From Alphaproteobacteria bacterium (lineage in GTDB: Bacteria > Pseudomonadota > Alphaproteobacteria > UBA7879): a DNA stretch of 64,000 nt. The position numbers and the translations under genes were made by a program. Positions 28,501-36,865 of this stretch are shown in pieces. The DNA lies in assembly GCA_002869105.1 (NCBI GenBank), contig PKTP01000003.1, forward strand, positions 62,001 through 126,000, given 5' to 3'. Below the pieces are notes generated by a model, which did no database searches, was not told where the DNA came from, and saw nothing but the letters and a program-made list of their open reading frames with translations. Positions within the stretch are counted from its first letter, which is position 1. The number at the start of each line of letters is the position of its first letter.

Positions 28501-29804
28501 TTAACACGCCCAACTGGAGAAAGATCGTAACGGTCTGGGTCAAAGAACAAGGCTTTGAAAAGAGCCGCAGCACCTTCCAGTGTGGGGGGTTCACCTGGGC
28601 GCATCACTCGGTAAATATCGAGAAGGGCTTCTTCACGGGTGTTGTTTTTATCAGCAAGCAACGTGTCACAAAGAGCCGGGCCAACGTTTACATAATCAAT
28701 ATAGAGCGTGTCGACTTTTTTAAGCTTTTGCTCAATGATGGCATCAAAAATGTCGCGGGTGATCTCTGCACCTGGCTCTGCAATCACTTCACCTGTCGCA
28801 GGGTCTGTGATTTGTGAGGCAAGACGTTTTCCAAGCAGGTCATCTTGCGGCATCAAAATTTCGCGATCCCCTTCTTCCGTCAGCTTTTTCAACGTACGAG
28901 GGGTTAATTTTGAACCGGCTTCAAGAATCACATCCTTTGTTTTGGCATCAATCAGGTCGCGGGCAACCTTAACGCCGCGCCAGCGGTTGGCAATAAAGGG
29001 AACCTTCCAATCTGAGCCTGAGGATTTATATTCAACAACATTGTAAAAAGTCCGCAGAATTTCCTCACGAGACATACCCGGGATATCGTGTTCGTTAACG
29101 TCTTTGCCTTTTTTAACAAGCTCTTCATGTTTTTTTACGCCGGCGGCGCTATCAAGGGCCATTAATATGCAGGTCGCAAGAATTTTACGTTTACGGTCAA
29201 TTCGAGCGTTCAAGTGATCTTTGGCATCAAATTCAAAGTCTAACCAAGATCCACGGTTTGGAACCACCCGCGCATTGAAGAGGAGCTTTCCAGAGGCATG
29301 TGTTTTTCCGTCATCGTGGCCAAAGAATACACCGGGGGAGCGATGCATCTGGGAGACGATAACACGTTCAATCCCATTGATAATGAACGTGCCATCAGCT
29401 GTCATGAGGGGGATGTCAGCTAAATAAACATCTTGTTCTTTTATATCTTGGATTGTTTTGGTGCCTGCTTCTTCATCGATTTCCCAAACGATTAAGCGTA
29501 GAAGACCACGCATTGGGGAAGCATAGGTATAGCCCCCGCGAATACATTCATCAGGCTCATGTTTGGGTGCTTCAAAAGCATAGCTAACATATTCGATTTG
29601 CGCACGGCCTGAGTAATCTGAAATAGGGAAAACAGACTTCATAATGCCCTGCAACCCAACATCTTTTCTTTTTTCAACGGGCGTGTCAAGTTGGAGGAAA
29701 GTGTTATAAGAGTTGATTTGGGTTTCAATTAGATTTGGAATTCGTATGGCATCTTGGATTTTGCCAAAGTTTTTTCTTAAGATACGTGCAGTTGAAGCGA
29801 CCAT
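25563..29804 (-). CDS. rpoB: DNA-directed RNA polymerase subunit beta
   Basis: The beta subunit is about 1413 residues, longer than the E. coli protein, and intact. Landmarks are the rifampicin-region segment [20 protein letters not shown] with LSALGPGGL, the [18 protein letters not shown] segment, [13 protein letters not shown], and the C-terminal [20 protein letters not shown]. The Gln, Asp and His residues at the rifampicin site look unmutated. The frame is open to a TTG at 29816, but the ATG at 29804 ([14 protein letters not shown]), preceded by GAGGGGAA, is the likelier start. A hairpin with a T-run between rplL and rpoB may reduce its transcription relative to the ribosomal genes. Confidence 0.98.
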   Translation of the reverse strand: MVASTARILRKNFGKIQDAIRIPNLIETQINSYNTFLQLDTPVEKRKDVGLQGIMKSVFPISDYSGRAQIEYVSYAFEAPKHEPDECIRGGYTYASPMRGLLRLIVWEIDEEAGTKTIQDIKEQDVYLADIPLMTADGTFIINGIERVIVSQMHRSPGVFFGHDDGKTHASGKLLFNARVVPNRGSWLDFEFDAKDHLNARIDRKRKILATCILMALDSAAGVKKHEELVKKGKDVNEHDIPGMSREEILRTFYNVVEYKSSGSDWKVPFIANRWRGVKVARDLIDAKTKDVILEAGSKLTPRTLKKLTEEGDREILMPQDDLLGKRLASQITDPATGEVIAEPGAEITRDIFDAIIEQKLKKVDTLYIDYVNVGPALCDTLLADKNNTREEALLDIYRVMRPGEPPTLEGAAALFKALFFDPDRYDLSPVGRVKANARLGVEADLEQTVLEKDDILAIVRTLCELKDGKGQIDDIDHLGNRRVRSVGELLENQIRVGLVRMERSIRERMNSIDLETVMPYDFINAKPVSAALRDFFNSSQLSQFMDQTNPLSEITHKRRLSALGPGGLTRDRAGFEVRDVHPTHYGRICPIETPEGPNIGLINSLATFARINKYGLIESPYRPVEKGKIKNEVVYLSAIEEGRAAIAQSDVEIDSNNMIQGEFVTCRQNGEFTKVAKDDINYIEVSPKQLVSVATSLIPFLENNDPTRALMGSNMQRQAVPLLKTEAPLVGTGMEKTVSEDSGVIVMAKNAGIVDQVDGNRIVIKTDASESAAVDVGVDIYNLNKFLRSNMGTCINQKPLVRVGERVEKGKVIADGPSTDRGELALGYNALVAFMSWNGYNFEDSIMISERVVSDDIFTSIHIDEFEVVARDTKLGNEEITRDIPNMGDEALRQLDESGIVYVGADVKPGDILVGKVTPKGETPSTPEEKLLRAIFGEKASDVRDTSLRVPPGVKGTIVDVRVFSRRGIDKDERTLAIEQGEIDQLNKNKVAEKNILDRNFYDRLKLLLLDQEISKGPKGVKVGGKISEDTLDQFTPGQWKQFVVNDTKAQKSLTEITTDYDKLMDALESRFQEKIEKIRMGDELAPGVLKSVKVFIAVKRKLQPGDKMAGRHGNKGVISRITPVEDMPYLEDGTPVDIVLNPLGLPSRMNVGQILETHLGWASNGLGRKINEMLTAVEKDASKQKELDHILTQIYTNPDEQKQLKALSAEEKTALIRSMKKGVPMATPVFDGATVEDVDACLKLGDLDTSGQVVLYDGITGMPFDRKVTVGYKYMLKLHHLVDDKIHARSIGPYSLVTQQPLGGKAQFGGQRFGEMEVWALEAYGAAYTLQEILTVKSDDVTGRTKVYEAIIRGDNNFEVGIPESFNVLVKEIKSLGLNIEFSEKKANKGVVDIDMPEVSHDKSTQSAKDA

Positions 29805-29842
29805 TTCCCCTCGCAAAAAATTTAACTTGTGATTTCTATACT

Positions 29843-29890
29843 AAAAAATGAGAGAAAGGCAAGCTTATAGTAGAGCGCCTTTCACTCATT
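29843..29890 (-). terminator. Attenuator-like hairpin between rplL and rpoB
   Basis: On the minus strand AATGAG(T)GAAAGGC (29877-29890) pairs with GCCTTTC(T)CTCATT (29847-29860), leaving a 16-base loop and followed by T6. This resembles the partial terminator and RNase III site known between rplL and rpoB in other bacteria, which lowers rpoBC expression relative to the ribosomal genes. The function here is inferred by position. Confidence 0.7.
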
Positions 29891-29918
29891 TAAAAAGATA
29901 GATAGGTGTTAAGATCGA

Positions 29919-30290
29919 TTACTTGATCTCAACAGTGGCACCAGCAGCTTCCAGTTTACCTTTGATGTCATTAGCTTCATCTTTAGATACACCTTCTTTT
30001 ACAGCCTTAGGAGCTGCTTCAACAAGATCTTTCGCTTCTTTTAAGCCAAGACCAGTGATGCCGCGAACTTCTTTAATGACGTTAATCTTTTTCTCGCCAG
30101 CAGCTGCCAAGATAACATCAAATTCTGTTTTTTCTTCAGCTGCAGTTTCAGCAGCAGGGCCCGCAGCAGCAACGGCAACAGGCGCAGCGGCAGAAACGCC
30201 CCAGTGATTTTCAAGTTCTTTAACAAGCTCTGCAGCTTCAAGAACAGTTAGTTCAGATAAACTATCAACGATTTTTTTTAAGTCAGCCAT
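29919..30290 (-). CDS. rplL: 50S ribosomal protein L7/L12
   Basis: L7/L12 forms the ribosomal stalk that recruits translation GTPases. The 123-residue protein has the N-terminal dimerisation domain ([17 protein letters not shown]), an Ala-rich hinge, and the C-terminal factor-binding domain [20 protein letters not shown] ending GAKVEIK-like as GATVEIK. It is 25 bases after rplJ, with a purine-rich ribosome binding site. Confidence 0.98.
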   Translation of the reverse strand: MADLKKIVDSLSELTVLEAAELVKELENHWGVSAAAPVAVAAAGPAAETAAEEKTEFDVILAAAGEKKINVIKEVRGITGLGLKEAKDLVEAAPKAVKEGVSKDEANDIKGKLEAAGATVEIK

Positions 30291-30315
30291 GATTTATACT
30301 CCTTTTAAAATTGAT

Positions 30316-30825
30316 TTATGACTTTTTGCTATAAGCAGAAATAACCTGCGCGAGTTGACGAGCAGGTGTTCCGACAATAGAAGCAACTTGTTGAGCTGGG
30401 GTTGTAATAACCGCCATGATTTTCGCACGAAGTTCATCGAGCGATGGTAGTTGTGACAAGGCAATAACTTGATCTTTCGACATTACCTTATCCGGCATAC
30501 TCCCAGAAATAATTTCAAGCTTTTCATTCTTCTTTGCATACTCAACAGCAATGCGCGCTGCGGCAACGGGGTCTGCAGAGAATGCAAAAGCAACAGGACC
30601 TTTAAGATCTTCAATGACGCCCGAGAATGATGTGTCTTTAAGAGCAATCTTAGCAAGGGAGTTTTTAACGACCTTGAATGAAACGTTTTCCGCACGCATT
30701 TTGCATCTTAAATCAGTGACTTCTGCAACAGTTAAGCCGTTTGGTTTTGTGACGACCAATAATCCGGCAGAATCAAGATTGAATTTGAGTGACTCAATAA
30801 AATTAATTTTGTCGGTTCTATCCAC
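30316..30825 (-). CDS. rplJ: 50S ribosomal protein L10
   Basis: L10 anchors L7/L12 dimers on the large subunit. The 169-residue protein begins MDRTDKINFIESLKFNL and has the conserved VTDLRCKMR and KNSLAKIAL segments in the rRNA-binding domain, followed by the C-terminal helix for L7/L12. Expression is expected to be controlled by L10 binding to the leader upstream. Confidence 0.97.
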   Translation of the reverse strand: MDRTDKINFIESLKFNLDSAGLLVVTKPNGLTVAEVTDLRCKMRAENVSFKVVKNSLAKIALKDTSFSGVIEDLKGPVAFAFSADPVAAARIAVEYAKKNEKLEIISGSMPDKVMSKDQVIALSQLPSLDELRAKIMAVITTPAQQVASIVGTPARQLAQVISAYSKKS

Positions 30826-30864
30826 AATGGACTCCTTTTATAATTTATAACGAAAAATGCCGGA

Positions 30865-30988
30865 CAATAAGAACACTTATAAAATTTGAAGTATGTCTCA
30901 TGTTGGTTTTTTAACTGGATACGCCCAGACCTACAATCTTCGACAGCCCTATAAAAAGCAGTATGATGTACTCTTTATAGGGTATCAG
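30865..30988 (-). promoter_or_regulatory. L10 (rplJL) mRNA leader
   Basis: The 172-base gap between rplA and rplJ holds a hairpin (CCCTATAAA/TTTATAGGG arms, about 30947-30983). It also has, on the minus strand, GTCGAAGATTGTAGGTCTGG, which resembles the conserved CGAAGAC-GYAGGT core of L10-binding leaders. In other bacteria L10, with L7/L12, binds this structure to repress its own operon. Boundaries are approximate. Confidence 0.55.
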
Positions 30989-30997
30989 AAGATTTTG

Positions 30998-31696
30998 TCA
31001 AGCAGATTTATAAGCGCTCAAGTCAATTTTCATGCCAGGGCCCATGGTTGAGCTCAGGCTGATTCCTTTGATGTAGTGACCCTTGACGCCGCTTGGTTTA
31101 TTTTTGATAATCACATCGATGAAAGCAGCAACGTTTTCAGCCAATTTCTTAGCATCAAAACTTAATTTACCGATTCCAGCGTGAATAATACCGTTCTTTT
31201 CGGTGCGGTATTCAAGCTGCCCACTTTTAGCAGCTTTTACTGCTTCAGCAACATCCGGTGTAACCGTGCCAAGCTTAGGGTTTGGCATAAGACCACGTGG
31301 CCCCAAAACCTTTCCAAGCTTACCAACAGTAATCATCATGTCTGGCGTTGCAATACAGCGATCAAAGTCTGTAAAACCACCTTGGATTTTTTCAGCAAGG
31401 TCATCAGCGCCCACAATATCAGCACCCGCCTTTTTGGCAGCTTCGGCTTTATCATCTTTGGCAAAGACAGCAACTTTCACGTTTTTTCCTGTTCCATTAG
31501 GCAGTTGGATAACGCCACGCAGGTTTTGATCTGCTTTCCGAGGATCAACATTCAAGTTCATTGATATGTCTAGAGATTCATCAAAATTCTTTGATCCGTG
31601 CTTTTTGAGCGTGTTCAAAGCATCCTCAATGCTGTACCGAGTCAGTACGTCAACCTCTGAGTATGCTGCTCTTAATTTTTTTCCAGTTTTAGGCAT
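30998..31696 (-). CDS. rplA: 50S ribosomal protein L1
   Basis: L1 forms the mobile stalk at the E site and represses its own mRNA. The 232-residue protein is full length, with the family signature [20 protein letters not shown] and the preceding [12 protein letters not shown] segment. It lies three bases after rplK. Confidence 0.98.
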   Translation of the reverse strand: MPKTGKKLRAAYSEVDVLTRYSIEDALNTLKKHGSKNFDESLDISMNLNVDPRKADQNLRGVIQLPNGTGKNVKVAVFAKDDKAEAAKKAGADIVGADDLAEKIQGGFTDFDRCIATPDMMITVGKLGKVLGPRGLMPNPKLGTVTPDVAEAVKAAKSGQLEYRTEKNGIIHAGIGKLSFDAKKLAENVAAFIDVIIKNKPSGVKGHYIKGISLSSTMGPGMKIDLSAYKSA

Positions 31697-31699
31697 GTC

Positions 31700-32128
31700 T
31701 TACTCCACAACTTCAACGCCCATCGAGCGCGCTGATCCTTCAATCATCCGACCTGCAGCATCAATATCAGCTGCATTTAGATCATCTTTCTTTTTTTCCG
31801 CAATATCAAGTACCTGCGCTTTGGTTATTTGACCAACGAACAAACGTCCGGGTGCTTGAGACCCTTTGTTCAACTTGATTGCTTGTTTGATCAAATAGCT
31901 TGCCGGTGGCTTTTTGGTTATAAAGCTAAATGTGCGGTCTGCGTATACCGTGATCACAGTTGGAAGGGGCGTGCCTGGTTCTTCATTGCCTGTTGCAGCA
32001 TTAAAGCCTTTGCAGAATTCCATGATGTTTACCCCTTGTTGACCCAGTGCTGGACCGATCGGAGGGGAGGGGTTTGCTTTACCAGCAGGGATAATCAGAT
32101 TGATATACCCTTGTATTTTTTTTGCCAT
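31700..32128 (-). CDS. rplK: 50S ribosomal protein L11
   Basis: L11 binds the GTPase-associated centre of 23S rRNA. The 142-residue protein has the proline-rich [20 protein letters not shown], the family signature, and a C-terminal rRNA-binding domain ending [11 protein letters not shown]. It is the first gene of the L11-L1 pair; a possible L1-binding hairpin lies just upstream. Confidence 0.98.
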   Translation of the reverse strand: MAKKIQGYINLIIPAGKANPSPPIGPALGQQGVNIMEFCKGFNAATGNEEPGTPLPTVITVYADRTFSFITKKPPASYLIKQAIKLNKGSQAPGRLFVGQITKAQVLDIAEKKKDDLNAADIDAAGRMIEGSARSMGVEVVE

Positions 32129-32151
32129 AGTTTACCTCATTTATGGTTGGC

Positions 32152-32182
32152 TGTGGTCCGATGATGACATCCATCTCCCACA
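32152..32182 (-). promoter_or_regulatory. Possible L1-binding autoregulatory hairpin before rplK
   Basis: On the minus strand a TGTGG/CCACA stem encloses an asymmetric interior loop starting GAGATGG and a second short stem. This resembles the L1 target in 23S rRNA and in rplKA leaders. It lies 24-54 bases upstream of the rplK start. This is inferred from pattern and position. Confidence 0.4.
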
Positions 32183-32199
32183 TTTATATTGGTGTTGGC

Positions 32200-32730
32200 T
32201 TAGACTTTCTCAACTTGAGTGTAATCTAAATCAACGGGGGTTGAGCGTCCGAAAATGGAAACGCTCACCTTTAAGCGGCATTTGTCAGAATCAACTTCTT
32301 CCACAACACCGCTGAAAGTTGCAAAGGGGCCATCGCTGACCTTCACTTGTTCACCGATTTCAAAACTAAGGTCTGACATGGGGGCTTCAACGCCTTCTTC
32401 CATTTGTTGCAATAGGCGTTCGGCCTCTTTCTTGCTAATGGGAGAGGGTTTATCTTTTGTTCCGAGGAATCCAGAAACTTTGTTAATGCTTTTAACAGCG
32501 TGCCAAGCTTGGTCGGTGAGATCCATCTGAACCAGAATGTAGCCTGGGAAAAAGTTTTTCTCCCGGGTGTATTTTTTACCCCGACGTACTGCAGTCACTT
32601 CATGAGAAGGAATCAGGATGTCTCCAAAGCTTTCTTGAAACCCTTTTTTTTCAATCAGGTCTAGCAATGCTTCTTTAACTTTGTTTTCAAAACCAGAATG
32701 GACGTGAACAACGTACCAGCGTAATGCCAT
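32200..32730 (-). CDS. nusG: Transcription termination/antitermination factor NusG
   Basis: NusG binds RNA polymerase and links it with Rho or the ribosome. The 176 residues start MALRWYVVHVHSGFENKV, the NGN domain. FFPGYILVQMDL follows, and the KOW domain is seen in GEQVKVSDGPFATFSGVVEE. It sits between secE and rplK, the standard order. Confidence 0.97.
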   Translation of the reverse strand: MALRWYVVHVHSGFENKVKEALLDLIEKKGFQESFGDILIPSHEVTAVRRGKKYTREKNFFPGYILVQMDLTDQAWHAVKSINKVSGFLGTKDKPSPISKKEAERLLQQMEEGVEAPMSDLSFEIGEQVKVSDGPFATFSGVVEEVDSDKCRLKVSVSIFGRSTPVDLDYTQVEKV

Positions 32731-32734
32731 AGGG

Positions 32735-32926
32735 TTATGCTCCTAAGCTAAGAATGAGTTTAATAATGCGTGAGAGAACTTGGTCAACAAGTAAGAAAAA
32801 GACCGCTGCCATAGCAGCTAAGATGCAAACCATAACGGTTGTGATGATTACTTCTTTACGTTTTGGCCAGGTAATTTTACCAGCTTCGCGTCTGATTTGG
32901 CGGATATACTCAACGGGACTAATCAT
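32735..32926 (-). CDS. secE: Preprotein translocase subunit SecE
   Basis: SecE is the essential small subunit of the SecYEG channel. The 63-residue protein has the conserved EAGKITWPKRKEVIITT amphipathic helix and one transmembrane segment (VMVCILAAMAAVFFLLV). It is the short one-helix form typical of alphaproteobacteria, and lies between tRNA-Trp and nusG. Confidence 0.95.
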   Translation of the reverse strand: MISPVEYIRQIRREAGKITWPKRKEVIITTVMVCILAAMAAVFFLLVDQVLSRIIKLILSLGA

Positions 32927-32987
32927 CTATGTTTCTCAATCGTTCACTTTTAATTATCAATGTGACACTACGATGTCAAATTTAAAT

Positions 32988-33063
32988 TGGCAGGAGCAGA
33001 GGGACTTGAACCCACAGCCTTCGGTTTTGGAGACCGACGCTCTACCAATTGAGCTATACTCCT
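32988..33063 (-). tRNA. tRNA-Trp (CCA)
   Basis: The minus-strand 76-base sequence runs from AGGAGTATAGCTC to TGCTCCTGCCA and folds into a standard cloverleaf. The acceptor stem is AGGAGTA/TGCTCCT with wobble. The anticodon stem-loop contains CTCCAAA with anticodon CCA, and the T-loop GTTCAAGT is present. The 3' CCA is encoded. It precedes secE as in many bacteria, but the tuf gene that often lies upstream is absent. Confidence 0.97.
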
Positions 33064-33077
33064 ACAGACTACTTGGT

Positions 33078-33106
33078 TGTATAGCTGACCTTATGAGTGA
33101 ATGCAA
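33078..33106 (-). promoter_or_regulatory. Promoter of the tRNA-Trp-secE-nusG unit
   Basis: On the minus strand TTGCAT (33101-33106) and TATACA (33078-33083) are exactly 17 bases apart. The -10 box lies 15 bases upstream of the tRNA 5' end. Confidence 0.65.
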
Positions 33107-33351
33107 CCTTTTGTAGATTTCTATCTTGGTCTTATTTGAGGCTCCTTCAAGAAAAAAATTGAAAGATAGAAGTAGATCGCTACTCTAGATATCATGAAGT
33201 TTAATTTTAGGGTTCTGAAAATTAAAAACGAGATAACAATCTTTTTAAAGGGTTCATAGTGCACCTCCCTCAAGTCTTTGAATTGGGGTTTATAACTGGT
33301 TGACTTTTCCATCTAAAGTTTTTACACGTGCATCATATTTGGTAGGAAAAA
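33107..33351. other. Intergenic region before the large repeat-protein gene
   Basis: A minus-strand frame of 63 codons exists at 33121-33312, but it has no ribosome binding site or recognisable sequence and is not called. Nothing else clear is visible. The promoter of the plus-strand gene starting at 33352 is presumably near its 3' end. Confidence 0.4.
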
Positions 33352-35439
33352 ATGAAAAAAGTAGAATTACTTATTTTTTTAAGTTTTGTTGTAATTTGCG
33401 CAGACTTGAAGTCAATCACAACAGCTTAGTTTGTTAGAGAATGCCCTGCAGCTAAAAGAGAATTACCCAGAGACGACTTAGAGCTTTTGGCTTCTGCTCT
33501 TCAAGGCAAGCATTGGAAATCAGGGATATCAAATTTAATCAACGCGTTTAAACAGGTGAAAAAATCGGCACGTCAAGAAGTTATTGATAGTTTGTTCCAT
33601 CTTCGTAAAGAGCATATAAAATCAAGCACGCTTGCGAAACTCATTAACGGTATTGTGACAGTTGAACCTGGCCATCGAAAGGAAGTTGCCCAGTCTGCGA
33701 GAGATTTGGTCAAGTATTGTGAGGGCATTTCTGAGGTTCAAAATTTAATAAATATTTTAGCTAAAATCCCACCAGGACAAAGAGTGAGAGTGGCCGAAAA
33801 AGTTTTAGAGAGATCTTCAAAAGAAGAGAGTTATGATTCAGTCGCATCTAAGTTAGCCCATGAATCTTCCATCCCATTAGCAGAGGCAGAAGAAACGACT
33901 TCCAAAACAGAGGAAGGAGGAACATATCCCGGTTGCTGGAAGGCTCTTCCTATGGATGAGAAGGCGGTTGTTATGGACTGGGTTCGGTTCTTTTTAAACG
34001 AATCTTCCCCTAAGAAAATCGAGAAATTTGTTGAGAAATTCATTAGAGGGGTGCTCTTAATTCCAGAACAGAGACGTTCTTCGTTGCTTGAATCTATTAA
34101 AGATCGTCATATGAAGAATTTTTATATCTCTTATAATTACTCTTATAAAACTAACCTTCTGGATCCTCGCAAGATTAAAGATTTTTTTATTAGGATTATT
34201 AATCTAACGCCGAGTCATTCAAAAAGAGAAGTCATAGAAGCCGTTTTTTCGGAAAGATTCTTTGATGAATTATTTCGTTTTCAAGTAAATTCAACTTTTG
34301 ATGAGCTTGTAAAAGCCCCTGCAGAAGAACAGGGAGAAGTTGCTATGTTAGCGTGGAGTATAGGTGAAGAAAAGTGGAATATAGGTGGCGTAAATTTGGC
34401 TAAAAATTTTGAATTCATCTTAGCGCTTCAGCCAGAAACAAGGCTTAGTATTAAGGATTATATTAGAGGTCAGCCGTCTATTGTTGATATTACGGAAACT
34501 ATTAAAAGACAGGAAAATCCGCATGAACAGATGAGAACTATCAAGTTGTTCCACGCTGTTTCGGATCATTTTACGGTAAAAGAAGTTTTTGATAATATTA
34601 GCAAAGAACTTCCCCAACTTAATGATCATCAAATGGGATCATGGATGAATACTATAAAAACTATCCTTGAAAAGAAATTCGAATTTAACCCTATAAAAAG
34701 AGCCGCCCTTGAGAAGCTGATCCAACCTTTGTTGGAAGTACCTGAAGAGCAAAATAGAGTAGAATTCGCCAACAAGCTCTATGAATTTACGGATTTTAGT
34801 AATTCAAATTATTTTTGGGCAAGTCGAGCTTTATCTGATTCAAATTCTTTTTGGACAAGTAGCGCCTTATCTGGTTCTATTGATATCCTGCAGCGCTTTC
34901 GAGCCCAAGAGCGCTTTGAGGTTTTACAAACCTTAATTATTCTTATTCAGAAGAATGGTCATGGTCTGGAGGACTTTAACACTATATTGTCTAACATGGT
35001 TGAGCGAGTACAAGCTATTCCTACGGGTAGACGCTTGCCCGTGGCGCAAGCGGCACAAGAAATTGGTCAACGACTAGGAGGAGAGGCGCTCACTCAAGGG
35101 ATTTTTACTTCCTTAAGCCGAATAACGGATGAAGGCTTGCAAAGCCAGATGATAGATATGTTTCGGGAGCACCCTACTTCTTTTATGTCCTATTACTGTA
35201 ATATAGACAGGCTAAGAAATACTGAGTTATTGATTCCATATGCTAGTGCAGTAATGAATGGATATGTAGCCGCAGAAGCCGAAAGGCAAGAGGGAGCAAG
35301 ATTGGATTGGGATCTTATTGCATCCAATGCCTGCAAGTGGTTATGCCACCACGGCAAGAACCCCAGTTTCATCAAGGTAGAGTTGCCCCGCGCCGGGGAC
35401 AAGCCTATGAAATTCATGATGCAACTGAGTCTCTGGTGA
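33352..35439 (+). pseudogene. Large secreted helical-repeat protein, N-terminal part, with in-frame TAG at codon 26
   Basis: ATG 33352 begins a signal peptide (MKKVELLIFLSFVVICA) that is followed after 25 codons by TAG at 33427-33429. The same frame then stays open for more than 660 codons to 35439. An internal TTG at 33487 is the only early start after the stop. The open part is rich in short helical units of about 55-75 residues that share a pattern of hydrophobic-x-P...R..V...A (VEPGHRKEVAQSARDLV, IPPGQRVRVAEKVLE, IPTGRRLPVAQAAQEIG). No known family is recognised. Near 35431 a one-base shift joins it to the next frame (35432-36799), giving an ancestral protein of about 1150 residues. Translation as written would stop after the signal peptide unless TAG is read through. 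Confidence 0.6.
34801..34875 (+). repeat. Tandem coding repeat, two copies
   Basis: Two neighbouring units encode SNYFWASRALSD and SNSFWTSSALSG, with similar DNA. They look like a recent local duplication inside the large repeat protein. Confidence 0.6.
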
Positions 35440-36799
35440 CTTATGGAGCGCGGAAAATAACGGTTTACAAGGCATACAAGAAATTTTGATCAGTATTGAG
35501 GGTGTTGTTAAAATGCCTTTGCGTCGTTGCCTTCAAGAAATGAGGGGGCTCCCAAAACGTCAAGAAGATCGGAGAGATGTTAATAGTGCGTTGGCTAAAG
35601 CATATTATAACCCTGATGCACAAGAGAGCTTAGCGTATTCAGATATCATCACGATACTTCTTGGTTATGTCTGGCCTTACATGAAAACACTCTCTCGTGA
35701 TACACAGCGTGCTTGGCTTAAATTAGCTGTGGATGAGGCAAGGATGGCATATGATGGAACTTATGGTTTGAGTTTGAGTTGCTCAAAGGGCATTCAAGAA
35801 CGTTTAGTAGTGACAGGATTTGAATCGTTTTTAGCTGATGTTGATCCGCGTTTAATAGGGCTTTCTACTTTTGCAAAAATGTCTGCCACAGATTTTGAAG
35901 GACTTTTTCAGCCTGCCTTAAGATCTTTGCCGAAAGCCAGTTATGAAAAAATTCTAAGAATTCATCAATCTGATGCAACAAAAAGGTGGTTTCAAAACCT
36001 TTTTCAAGAGGCGCTTTTATCTCTAGCTCATGACGTGACAGAGTTCGGTGTTGATGCACTTCAATTGGCTGAAGATTTCGCTTGTGCCGAAAAATTTCAG
36101 TCTGAGGTGAGAAAATATGCGGAGTTATATGCTAATCCTGAATATCAGAAGCTTGATGAACTAAAAACTTTAGCAACCAGAAAGATTTCTGAAATAAATG
36201 AGAGAGAGCAGGAAGATCCTACAATGACTGCTTCTCATTTGCTTTCAGCTACGGGAGAGGGGGTGGCTATCCATAAACGGTCTCTCTTTTTACGTTATCG
36301 TGAACATAAAATTACTAAACCTCTTATCGTTGAAAAAAGCTATCAGCAAGCAATAGAAAGTCGAGAGGCGGGTGATTTTCAAAGTGCATTTGAGAAGTTC
36401 CTTTTCCATGCAGTTTACTTGGACAATCCCAAAGCTATGTATAATATTGGCTTCATTCTTTATAAAAAAGGTGACCTAATCTCAGCGCATGAATGGATGT
36501 CAGCTGCAGCTGGTCATGGATTGGACTCCTCAAAGCAAAGTTTAAAAAAACTTGTTATAGAACTAGAGTGCACAGAGGCAAATGAAGAAATGGCAGCAAG
36601 GCTCTTTCTTCAAAAGGATCAAAGCACTCTGATTTTTATTCGTGGAGGATGGGCTCCTATTGCTGAAGGAAATATCTTTGAAAGCTATGAAAGTATGAAT
36701 GATCATGAAATCCTTCAAACAATCGCTTTCAGCAAGAATCCAGGAGTGGCCTTAAGGTACACGGCTTTACACGAGGAGGATCAAGTTGAACTGTATTAA
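35429..36799 (+). pseudogene. Large repeat protein, C-terminal part with Sel1-like repeats
   Basis: The frame is open from 35429; a TTG at 35486 is the first formal start, without a ribosome binding site. Codons before it (SGDLWSAENNGLQGIQEIL) read like normal protein and continue from the preceding 650-codon frame after a one-base shift near 35431. This makes it the C-terminal part of the same gene. Near its end it has a Sel1/TPR-like pair of helices (AFEKFLFHAVYLDNPKAMYN, then IGFILYKKGDLISAHEWMSA). Sel1 repeats mediate protein contacts and are frequent in host-directed proteins of intracellular bacteria. A separate gene is possible but less likely. Confidence 0.55.
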
Positions 36800-36865
36800 G
36801 ATTCACTTTTATTTAAAACCTTCAACTCTCTAGCCTTCTTGGGCCAGTTATGATACTCAAACATC

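Noticed and set aside
33121-33312. Minus-strand frame of 63 codons upstream of the large repeat protein
   Set aside because: No ribosome binding site, no recognisable sequence and A/T-rich composition; length is within chance.
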